The notes under the pieces: generated by a model
Database searches by the model: none
The model's input: only the letters and a program-made list of their open reading frames with translations
What the model was told of the DNA's origin: nothing
Shown: positions 1 through 6,058 of the stretch, in pieces
Layout: each line of letters begins with the position of its first letter
How positions within the stretch are numbered: the stretch's first letter is position 1
From: Anaerolineales bacterium
Lineage (GTDB): Bacteria; Chloroflexota; Anaerolineae; Anaerolineales; UBA4823
Assembly: GCA_016932955.1 (NCBI GenBank)
Contig: JAFGBV010000099.1
Location: 1-10,338 of the forward strand
DNA: 10,338 nucleotides
Reading direction: 5' to 3'
Program-made: the position numbers and the translations under genes

Positions 1-90
1 ATAACCTTTTCCGTGCCTTGGGGTGCTTCGCCTTACCCCCTTCTGCAGCCAAAGGCCTTGTCCTTTTTGCTATATTGAGAACTGCTGCCT
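1..90. other. Left-edge segment without an identifiable gene
   Basis: This 90-base stretch lies beyond the 3' end of the minus-strand deacetylase gene. On the plus strand, frame 1 is open from the window edge to a TGA at 76-78, so it could be the last 25 codons of a plus-strand gene converging on the deacetylase with a 12-base gap. That peptide has no recognisable motif. Frame 3 and one minus-strand frame are also open here, so open frames alone prove nothing. A weak 5-bp stem (51-55 with 62-66) is followed by a short T run, too weak to call a terminator. I see nothing else. Confidence 0.3.
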
Positions 91-837
91 TCAGTGCAGC
101 CCAGCAGGCGGTTTCCATAACCTCACCCCCTGTATCTCACCCCAATAGGCTGCAATGGCAGCCTGCATCTCAGCAAGGTCTGCCCAGAAGGTGCTGATCT
201 GTGATGCATGTGCGGCAACCACCTCTTGCCATGACGCTAACCCCTCCTCGGCGACGGGATAATCTACTTCCTGCCATCCCTCACTGCGCATCTGCTCCAG
301 CATGACACCCTGCTTCAGCACGTAGGGATAATCTGCATAGTAGAGCAAGGGGCGCCCGGTGCGCTCAGCAGCCGTGCGGGTCAAACGGTGATCCACATGC
401 CCTCCCAACGCAAGCGGGCAAACCAGAGTTGCCTCTTCTGGGAGCCGCTCCATGAGTTCACCCGCCAGGCGTACTGCCAAAGGCATTTCATCAATATGGA
501 GCGCGCCCATGATGGATTCGTCCGATGTGTAAAGGTGTTCTCCATTGGTTTCACTCCGGCGGTAGATGCAGTCGGCAATCGATAAGTGCAGGTAATCCGC
601 TCCCATCCGTTTGCAAGAGAGAATATCCTCCTCCCGTCGCTGCTCAGTGGCTATTGGGCCGGTTTCCCAGCGGTTGTGCAGCATTTCCGCAAAGGCTGAA
701 TACGGCCCCGGCGGCTGCTCTCCTGCGCACACCGTCCACACCGCGACATGTGCACCTCCCTGAGCCTGTTCCCAGACCAGGCCTCCGCACGAGAGAGCAA
801 TATCATCAAAATGCGGTGACAAATAGATCCAGCCCAT
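91..837 (-). CDS. PIG-L/LmbE family deacetylase
   Basis: The 248-residue product is a probable zinc-dependent N-acetyl-sugar deacetylase of the PIG-L/LmbE (MshB/BshB-like) family, which removes acetyl groups from N-acetylglucosamine-type conjugates. The N-terminus carries the family signature SPHFDDIALSCGG (residues 7-19). By analogy with MshB, H9 and D12 are zinc ligands and D11 is the general base. The second signature, GGHVDH (145-150), supplies the third zinc ligand, H150. There is no signal peptide or membrane segment, so it should be cytoplasmic. The length fits the family. The ATG at 835-837 sits just before the conserved strand, as is usual; a purine-rich GAGG lies about 12 bases upstream, which is rather far. 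The gene diverges from the stalk-protein/peptidase cluster across 79 bases. The substrate cannot be read from the sequence; many members act in glycolipid, thiol-cofactor or antibiotic glycoside metabolism. Confidence 0.87.
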   Translation of the reverse strand: MGWIYLSPHFDDIALSCGGLVWEQAQGGAHVAVWTVCAGEQPPGPYSAFAEMLHNRWETGPIATEQRREEDILSCKRMGADYLHLSIADCIYRRSETNGEHLYTSDESIMGALHIDEMPLAVRLAGELMERLPEEATLVCPLALGGHVDHRLTRTAAERTGRPLLYYADYPYVLKQGVMLEQMRSEGWQEVDYPVAEEGLASWQEVVAAHASQISTFWADLAEMQAAIAAYWGEIQGVRLWKPPAGLH

Positions 838-865
838 GGCGAGATTCTACCTCTGAATCACTAAC

Positions 866-894
866 TTGCCCATTTCCCCACCTAGTGTTATCAT
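866..894 (+). promoter_or_regulatory. Sigma70-like promoter for the stalk protein/M42 cluster
   Basis: TTGCCC (866-871) and TATCAT (889-894) are separated by exactly 17 bases, matching the -35 consensus at 4 of 6 and the -10 consensus at 5 of 6 positions. Transcription would begin near 901, giving a leader of about 16 bases that just includes the AGGGAA ribosome binding site at 905-910 before the ATG at 917. It lies in the divergent gap and is the only good promoter I see upstream of the cluster. No comparably clear promoter is visible for the minus-strand deacetylase in the same gap. Confidence 0.5.
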
Positions 895-916
895 CTAATC
901 GTTTAGGGAACCTGGC

Positions 917-1396
917 ATGGCAGCTGACACTGAAGGCCGTACTCGGCTACGTCACTTTCTTCTCTTGATCATCCTGGCAACTTTACCGTGTTACTGTGCA
1001 GGCATCTTGGCCGCGTTGCTTGCTCCCAACGCGAATCGGCCTCCCACCAGCACGTTTACGCCAACCTTACCCCCAACCTCAACCGCCACTTCCACGCTCT
1101 ACCCTACCTATACGCCGTTGCCAACCTATACACAATACCCCTCTGCAACGCCAACAGATACCCCTACCATTACCCTCACCCCCACATCCACAGAGACGCC
1201 AACCCAGACGCCAACTCTCACGGAAACCCCTACAGAAACGTTTACCCCCTCACCCACGTTGACCTTCACCCCGTTGCCCTCTGACACTATAACCCCCATT
1301 CCCACCACCAGCGTGCCTCCACCAAGCGAAACTGCGCCTCTTCCCACACTTACCGATACACCGCTTGTCTCTCCAACCTCAGAGAACGCGCCTTAG
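917..1396 (+). CDS. Membrane-anchored Thr/Pro-rich stalk protein, no folded domain
   Basis: The 159-residue protein has two parts. Residues 1-13 are short and basic (R8, R10, R12, H13), followed by a hydrophobic helix at about 14-36 that serves as a signal anchor or uncleaved signal peptide. Residues 40-159 are almost entirely Thr, Pro and Ser with scattered Glu, Asp and Tyr, in irregular TPT, TET and TPTL repeats. No catalytic or binding domain follows. The hydrophobic part contains C25 and C27, but the residues before them do not make a convincing lipobox. In Chloroflexota such Thr/Pro segments usually act as extracellular linkers and may be O-glycosylated; here the linker is the whole exposed part. 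The ATG at 917 has an AGGGAA site 6 bases upstream. It is the first gene of the cluster, 15 bases before the first M42 gene. The long open frames on other strands here are by-products of the repetitive codons. Function unknown. Confidence 0.7.
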   Translation: MAADTEGRTRLRHFLLLIILATLPCYCAGILAALLAPNANRPPTSTFTPTLPPTSTATSTLYPTYTPLPTYTQYPSATPTDTPTITLTPTSTETPTQTPTLTETPTETFTPSPTLTFTPLPSDTITPIPTTSVPPPSETAPLPTLTDTPLVSPTSENAP

Positions 1397-1411
1397 AATA
1401 GAATTGGAACA

Positions 1412-2470
1412 ATGACAGACACCTTACCATTCCTCAAGCAATTGATCTCTGCCTCAGGTTTATCAGGTCACGAAGCGCCTATCCGCTCCTTGATTGAAGA
1501 AGCCTGGAAGCCCCTCACAGATGAATTGAGCGTCAGCCGTTTAGGCAGCCTGCATGGCTTGCGCCGCGGCAGCGGCCTGCAGCCGCGCCCGAGCATCTTG
1601 ATTGCTACCCACATGGATGCCATTGGCCTGATGGTTACTGGCATGGTCGACGGCTTCCTGCGCGTGACCAGCGTCGGAGGCATTGATGTGCGTATCCTCC
1701 CCGGGCAGCCCGTTATTGTGCACGGCCGCCAGGATTTGCCCGCTATGATCGTCCAGTTGCCCGACCAGCTTTTGCCACACCACGTACAAAATGGCGCCAC
1801 CTCGCTTGAGTATTTGATAGTCGATACCGGCTTGCTACCAGAGCGCCTGCGGCGCCTGGTGCGCGTGGGTGACCCGGTTTCTTTTGCACAAGAGCCTTTC
1901 GAGGCGGCTGCTGATACACTGGTGGGTCATACCCTCGATAACCGCGCCTCGATTGCTGCACTCACCCTCTGCCTGGACGAGTTACAAAACCGTACCCATG
2001 CCTGGGATGTGTGGGCGGTAGCTACCGTCCAGGAAGAAGTGACCCTGGGTGGTGCAATGACCTCTACATTCCAGCTCCACCCCAGCGTGGGGGTTGCCAT
2101 TGACGTGACTTTCGCCAGCAGCCCCGGTAGTCCTAGCCACCGCACATATCCGCTGGGTAAAGGCCCCACCCTGGCAATGGGCCCCAATATGCACCCTGCT
2201 TTGCTCAAAGCCTTACAGGATACGGCTGACCGCTTTGAGATACCCTACTCGCTGGAGATTACCCCCCGCCATTCAGGCACTGATGTCTTTGCCATGCAAG
2301 TGACCGCTGAGGGCATCCCCTGCATGGTTGTGGGAATCCCCTTGCGTTATATGCATACACCGGTAGAGATGGTTTCTTTGAAAGACATCAAACGCACAGG
2401 TCGCTTGTTGGCAGAGTTTATCGCAGGCTTGGATGCCGACTTTGTCAATCAACTGACCTGGGATGATTGA
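1412..2470 (+). CDS. M42 family metallo-aminopeptidase, first of three, divergent copy
   Basis: This 352-residue product is a cytosolic M42 (FrvX/TET-type) aminopeptidase, a family that removes N-terminal residues from short peptides using two metal ions inside a tetrahedral 12-subunit particle. All expected catalytic positions are visible: H67 and D69 in THMDAIG, bridging D176 in HTLDNRAS, the general base E208 and metal ligand E209 in VQEEV, D231 in AIDVTF, and H315 in RYMHTP. It departs from the two following copies at several family positions: LGS (44-46) in place of LGN, A70 in place of the Glu after HMD, NRAS in place of DRVG/NRLG, and no RDAG-like motif in the region after the KGP at 250-252. 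It should be active, but probably with different specificity or assembly. The ribosome binding site before ATG 1412 is weak (GGAA), suggesting translation coupled to the stalk gene. It is 21 bases from the next M42 gene. Confidence 0.9.
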   Translation: MTDTLPFLKQLISASGLSGHEAPIRSLIEEAWKPLTDELSVSRLGSLHGLRRGSGLQPRPSILIATHMDAIGLMVTGMVDGFLRVTSVGGIDVRILPGQPVIVHGRQDLPAMIVQLPDQLLPHHVQNGATSLEYLIVDTGLLPERLRRLVRVGDPVSFAQEPFEAAADTLVGHTLDNRASIAALTLCLDELQNRTHAWDVWAVATVQEEVTLGGAMTSTFQLHPSVGVAIDVTFASSPGSPSHRTYPLGKGPTLAMGPNMHPALLKALQDTADRFEIPYSLEITPRHSGTDVFAMQVTAEGIPCMVVGIPLRYMHTPVEMVSLKDIKRTGRLLAEFIAGLDADFVNQLTWDD

Positions 2471-2491
2471 AGAAGATAAATGGAGTAGAGG

Positions 2492-3583
2492 ATGGCAAAA
2501 ACATCCAAACAGAAAGAATATCAGCCCCCTCGCATTGGGCCTGCCCAGATTCGCCTGTTAGAGCGTTTGTGTAAAGCAAATGCTGTTTCGGGGGATGAGG
2601 GGGAAATCAGAAAGATTGTTCGAGAACAAGTTCAGGCAATTGCCGACGAGATCATTGTCGATGCTCTAGGCAATATGCTTGTTACCCGTCGCGGGAAAGA
2701 GAAACAGCCCCTGCGGGTGATGCTCGCAGCTCACATGGATGAGGTCGGGCTTATGATCACCCATGATGAGGGCGATGGCATCTATCGTTTTGAGATCGTG
2801 GGCGGTCTTAGCCCCTCTATCCTGGCGGGTAAGCCTGTCTGGGTGGGCAAAGACCATACCCCCGGCGTGATCGGCTTCAAGCCCATCCATCTCACCGATG
2901 CCGATGAGCGCAAGCGTCCGATCGCGCTTGATACGCTGCGCATCGATGTCGGCCCGGCAGCCAATGTGATTAAAGTGGGCGATCGCGCCGTCTTTGCCAC
3001 ACCCTTTGTTCGCTTAGGCCCCAGCCTGTGCGGCAAGGCAATGGATAATCGCCTGGGTGTTGCCACCCTCATTGAGCTGCTCAAGAATGCCCCTAATAAC
3101 ATCGACTTGCTGGCAGCCTTCACTGTCCAGGAAGAGATTGGTTTGCGTGGGGCGCGGGTGGCGGCCTACGCTTTTGACCCGCAATTAGCGATTGTGCTGG
3201 ATTCTACGCCTGCCCGTGATCTTCCTGCCTGGGATGACTCGGAAAACAGCGCTTATAATACCCGTCTGGGAGCAGGCCCGGCGATTTATGTCGCAGATGC
3301 CGGCACACTTTCAGACCCTCGCCTGATCCGCCACATGGTGAACACTGCCGAGGCATTGGGTATTCCTTATCAGATCCGCCAGCCCGGCAGTGGTGGCACA
3401 GATGCCGGGGCTATCCACAAGCAGCGATCTGGCATCCCCAGCATCTCCGTCTCGGTGCCTGGGCGTTACCATCATACCCCGGCAGCCATCATCCGCCTCT
3501 CAGATTGGAAAAATGAGCTGGCTTTGATCCATGCCGCCCTCACTCGCCTGAACCCGCTGGTACTCTCGGGCGAGCGTGCATAA
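2492..3583 (+). CDS. M42 family metallo-aminopeptidase, second of three
   Basis: The product (363 residues) is an M42 aminopeptidase closer to the family norm than the first copy. The metal and catalytic residues are H81 and D83 (AAHMDEVG), D185 (KAMDNRLG), E214 and E215 (VQEEIGLRGA), D237 (IVLDST) and H328 (GRYHHTP). The family signatures GPAIYVADAG (262-271) and GGTDAGAI (301-308) are also present. It has a basic, polar N-terminal extension of about 15 residues before the peptidase fold. It lacks the Glu that normally follows the last His (HTPAAI in place of HSPxEM). There is no signal peptide, so it is cytosolic. A GGAG at 2482-2485 sits 6 bases before the ATG. The coding end is 19 bases upstream of the ATG of the third copy. 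The family can form homo- or hetero-oligomeric TET particles; which applies here cannot be read from the sequence. Confidence 0.92.
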   Translation: MAKTSKQKEYQPPRIGPAQIRLLERLCKANAVSGDEGEIRKIVREQVQAIADEIIVDALGNMLVTRRGKEKQPLRVMLAAHMDEVGLMITHDEGDGIYRFEIVGGLSPSILAGKPVWVGKDHTPGVIGFKPIHLTDADERKRPIALDTLRIDVGPAANVIKVGDRAVFATPFVRLGPSLCGKAMDNRLGVATLIELLKNAPNNIDLLAAFTVQEEIGLRGARVAAYAFDPQLAIVLDSTPARDLPAWDDSENSAYNTRLGAGPAIYVADAGTLSDPRLIRHMVNTAEALGIPYQIRQPGSGGTDAGAIHKQRSGIPSISVSVPGRYHHTPAAIIRLSDWKNELALIHAALTRLNPLVLSGERA

Positions 3584-3590
3584 CGAATAT

Positions 3591-3595
3591 AGGAG
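3591..3595 (+). promoter_or_regulatory. Ribosome binding site that fixes the third M42 start
   Basis: AGGAG at 3591-3595 stands 7 bases before the ATG at 3603. The reading frame is open back to a GTG at 3576 inside the end of the preceding gene, which would add nine residues. That GTG has no ribosome binding site, and the family fold begins right after the ATG, so 3603 is the start I chose. Confidence 0.75.
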
Positions 3596-3602
3596 CTCTT
3601 TC

Positions 3603-4592
3603 ATGAAACCATTGATCCAGAAGCTAGTGGAAACATTTGGCCCATCCGGATATGAATCACCCATCCGTGAAGTGATCCGCGCCGAAGTAGCGGCACATGC
3701 GGATGAAATTCAGGTTGATCCCCTTGGCAATCTGATTGTCCGCAAAGGCAAGCAAGGCGGGCGTAAGATCATGCTGGCTGCCCACATGGATGAAATTGGC
3801 GTGATGGTTACCCACATCGACGAGAATGGCTTTGTACGCTTCACCGGCATTGGTGGTGTATCCACACGTACCTGTTATAGTGGGCGCGTGCGCTTCCTCA
3901 ATGGCGCCCAGGGCGTGATCGGCGTGGATCGCCTGGACGACCTCACCCGTCTGCCCTCCATGGATCAGTTGTTTATCGATCTTGGTCACACTAGCCAGAA
4001 GGACTGTCCCGTGCACACCGGCGATATCGCCGTCTTTGAACGCCCCTTCGCCGATCTTGGAGATCGGCTGGTTTCCAAAGCCATGGATGATCGCGTTGGT
4101 GTAGCTACGCTGATTGAGGTGTTACGCCAGTTACCTGAAACCCCCCATCAGTTTTTCTTCGTTTTTAGCGTGCAGGAAGAGGTTGGCGTGCGCGGTGCTA
4201 CCACAGCAGCATTTTCCCTGGACCCCGACCTGGGCTTGGCGGTCGATGTTACCGCCACAGGCGATACGCCCAAAGCGCGCAAGATGGATGTCAGCCTTGG
4301 TAAAGGCCCAGCCATCAAAGTGCGTGATGCCGGCATGTTGGCTGATCCGCGCGTGGTGGATTGGATGGCGCGCACTGCTGAGAAGGCCCGCATTCCCTAT
4401 CAGTTGGAAGTGCTGGAAGGCGGCTCAACCGATGCTCGCGCCATTCAGCTAACTCGCGCTGGGGTGCCGGCAGGCTGCCTCTCGATCCCTTGCCGTTACA
4501 TCCATTCTCCTTCTGAAATGGTTGATTATAAAGATGTGCAGAACGCGGTTGGATTACTGCTCGAACTGCTCAAGCAACCCCTTGAAACCTGA
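3603..4592 (+). CDS. M42 family metallo-aminopeptidase, third of three, canonical copy
   Basis: The 329-residue product is the most typical M42 (glutamyl-aminopeptidase/FrvX-like) enzyme of the three. Visible residues in order are H61 and D63 (AAHMDEIG), D162 (KAMDDRVG), E192 and E193 (VQEEVGVRGA), D215 (AVDVTAT) and H301 (CRYIHSPSEM). The family motifs VDPLGN (38-43), KGPAIKVRDAG (234-244) and GGSTDARAI (273-281) are also intact. It is cytosolic with no leader. The role is the last step of protein and peptide turnover, releasing single amino acids from short peptides. The 3' end overlaps the likely start of the lipoprotein gene by 11 bases, so the two are almost certainly on one transcript. 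If one of the three acts as the structural core of a mixed TET particle, this canonical copy is the best candidate, but that is inference. Confidence 0.93.
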   Translation: MKPLIQKLVETFGPSGYESPIREVIRAEVAAHADEIQVDPLGNLIVRKGKQGGRKIMLAAHMDEIGVMVTHIDENGFVRFTGIGGVSTRTCYSGRVRFLNGAQGVIGVDRLDDLTRLPSMDQLFIDLGHTSQKDCPVHTGDIAVFERPFADLGDRLVSKAMDDRVGVATLIEVLRQLPETPHQFFFVFSVQEEVGVRGATTAAFSLDPDLGLAVDVTATGDTPKARKMDVSLGKGPAIKVRDAGMLADPRVVDWMARTAEKARIPYQLEVLEGGSTDARAIQLTRAGVPAGCLSIPCRYIHSPSEMVDYKDVQNAVGLLLELLKQPLET

Positions 4593-5934
4593 GAATAGCG
4601 TCCATCCCAGGCTCTCCATTCTTGGAGCTATCTTAATCCTGCTCCTCCTTCTGCTGCCGTCGGTCGGCTGCCAGGCACAACCTACGCTGCAGCAAACGCC
4701 GCTCCCCACCCCGGGCACGGCTGTTTCCCCGTCCGGTTTAGCTACCCCCGATGACACCAGCTCTCCGCAAAATGTCTCTACCCCACCAGACTCTTCCAGC
4801 GGGCTGACGCTGCGCATCTGGTTGCCGCCTTATTTCAACCCCCAGGCCGGTACCCCTGCCGCAGACCTGATCCAGAACCATCTCCAGGCCTTCCTGGCCC
4901 AGAATCCAGATATTCGCCTGGATGTGCGCGTGAAGGCGCTGGACGGCCCCGGCGGTTTACTAGACTCCCTGGCATCAGCCAGCGCGGCTGCTCCCTTAGC
5001 CTTACCCGACCTGATTGCCTTGTCGCGCCCGTTGTTGGAATCTGCCGCCCTGAAAGGCTTGCTCTACCCTTATGATGCCGCACAACTTGGCGCGCTGGAT
5101 GATGCGGATTGGTATCCTTATATCCGCGAGCTTGCCTATCTGCAAGATAGCTTCTTTGGCCTGCCGTTCGCCGGAGATGCCCTGATGTTGGCTTATCGTC
5201 CTGCTTTGCTGGAAACACCTCCAGCAGATTGGGAGGCTGTGATCGCTCTGGGCTTACCTCTGGCTTTCCCCGCAGCCGACCCGACTGCTTTCTATACCCT
5301 GGCCTTATATCAAGCCGCCGGCGGCGCCATTCAGGATAATCAGGGCCGCCCAGCCTTAGATCAAACCACCCTCGCCCAGGTTCTGACCTTTTACCAGCAA
5401 GCGGGGCAGTCAGGCGTGATGCCCTACTGGCTCACCCAGTATGAGACCGATGACCAGGCATGGACGGCCTTTGCCGAAAGCCAGTCTCCGATGACCGTTG
5501 CCTGGTTTTCCCGTTATGCCAGCCAATCTTCAGAATTGCCCATCATTGCCGCCGCCGCGCCTTTGCCCACCCCTGAGGGCAGACCGTTTACCCTTGCTTC
5601 GGGCTGGGTATGGGCTATTGCCACTCCTGACCCAGCGCGGCGTGCAGTGAGCGCACGGCTGGCGACCTTCCTGGTTGAAGAGCGCTTCCTGGCAGAGTGG
5701 ACACTGGCTGCCGGATACCTGCCTCCCGCAACCAACATGCTTGCGAACTGGCCCGATCCATCCCTTCGCAGCCTCGCAGATCAGTTGGGCGCATCTGCCC
5801 ACCTCTCCCCTCCAGCAGAGATCCTCTCTAGCCTAGGCCCCGTGGTTGAAGAAGCAATCATCCAGGTGCTCAAACAGCAGCTTGACCCGCAAATTGCTGC
5901 TCAGCAGGCCCTTGCCAGGCTCTTGCAGCCCTGA
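4582..5934 (+). CDS. Lipoprotein extracellular solute-binding protein (family 1), orphan
   Basis: The product is a lipid-anchored ABC-type solute-binding protein, about 450 residues from the chosen start. A signal peptide with a long Leu/Ile run ends at LLPSVGC, making C29 the lipidation site; Ser at -3 is less usual than Leu. Residues 30-72 are a Thr/Pro/Ser-rich spacer, then a family 1 SBP domain begins at about 73 (LTLRIWLPPY) and runs to the end. Typical parts are the FFGLPFAGDALMLAYRP hinge strand and the late VERFLAEWTL/GYLPPAT-like region. The start is uncertain: the frame is open back to TTG 4522, with ATG 4534 and TTG 4549 also possible, none with a good ribosome binding site. TTG 4582 gives a normal-length lipoprotein leader and overlaps the M42 stop, suggesting translational coupling. 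No permease or ATPase gene lies nearby. Family 1 members mostly bind sugars or oligosaccharides; the ligand here is unknown. Confidence 0.82.
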   Translation: MKPENSVHPRLSILGAILILLLLLLPSVGCQAQPTLQQTPLPTPGTAVSPSGLATPDDTSSPQNVSTPPDSSSGLTLRIWLPPYFNPQAGTPAADLIQNHLQAFLAQNPDIRLDVRVKALDGPGGLLDSLASASAAAPLALPDLIALSRPLLESAALKGLLYPYDAAQLGALDDADWYPYIRELAYLQDSFFGLPFAGDALMLAYRPALLETPPADWEAVIALGLPLAFPAADPTAFYTLALYQAAGGAIQDNQGRPALDQTTLAQVLTFYQQAGQSGVMPYWLTQYETDDQAWTAFAESQSPMTVAWFSRYASQSSELPIIAAAAPLPTPEGRPFTLASGWVWAIATPDPARRAVSARLATFLVEERFLAEWTLAAGYLPPATNMLANWPDPSLRSLADQLGASAHLSPPAEILSSLGPVVEEAIIQVLKQQLDPQIAAQQALARLLQP

Positions 5935-5964
5935 AAGAATGAGATAGCCCTAATCCAAAACCGC

Positions 5965-5993
5965 TTGACGTACCGTAGATGGAATGATATGAT
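5965..5993 (+). promoter_or_regulatory. Near-consensus sigma70 promoter of the LysM/M23 gene
   Basis: TTGACG (5965-5970) and TATGAT (5988-5993) each match the consensus at 5 of 6 bases and are separated by exactly 17 bases. The predicted start of transcription is near 6000, giving an untranslated leader of about 59 bases before the ATG at 6059. This makes the M23 gene a separate transcription unit from the peptidase cluster that ends at 5934. Confidence 0.65.
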
Positions 5994-6001
5994 GGTTTTA
6001 C

Positions 6002-6050
6002 AAGGAGGTGGTAGCTTACAAGAACCTCGTTTTGTAAGCTGTTCTTGGAG
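6002..6050 (+). promoter_or_regulatory. Structured leader with alternative stems upstream of the M23 gene
   Basis: A perfect 9-bp inverted repeat, AGCTTACAA (6013-6021) and TTGTAAGCT (6032-6040), has a 10-base loop. Two competing pairings overlap it: AAGAAC (6020-6025) with GTTCTT (6041-6046), and GAGGT (6005-6009) with ACCTC (6024-6028). These cannot all form together. An ideal Shine-Dalgarno sequence, AAGGAGGT at 6002-6009, has no start codon at usable distance. The working site is apparently GGAG at 6047-6050, 8 bases before the ATG and directly after the 3' arm of the alternative stem. The repeat may be an RNA switch, a ribosome standby site or a protein operator just downstream of the transcription start. 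It matches no riboswitch class I recognise. Confidence 0.4.
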
Positions 6051-6058
6051 CATAAACC

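Noticed and set aside
988..1284. Two further plus-strand open frames inside the stalk gene
   Set aside because: Both are frame-shifted readings of the same C-rich repeats; neither has an anchor helix, a good start or a plausible protein composition.
1126..1347. Open frame on the minus strand rich in Gly and Val opposite the stalk gene
   Set aside because: It is the complement of repetitive Thr/Pro codons, has no ribosome binding site and low complexity; a shadow of the plus-strand gene.
3576..3602. GTG at 3576 as start of the third M42 gene
   Set aside because: No ribosome binding site, and it overlaps the previous gene; AGGAG at 3591-3595 points to the ATG at 3603.
6008..6037. Short leader peptide GTG-to-TAA after the AAGGAGGT site
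   Set aside because: The GTG overlaps the Shine-Dalgarno itself, so the spacing cannot work.
6013..6044. H-type pseudoknot in the M23 leader (loop GAAC with GTTC after the stem)
   Set aside because: There are no bases left to cross a 9-bp stem, so the knot is geometrically unlikely; the pairings are better read as alternatives.
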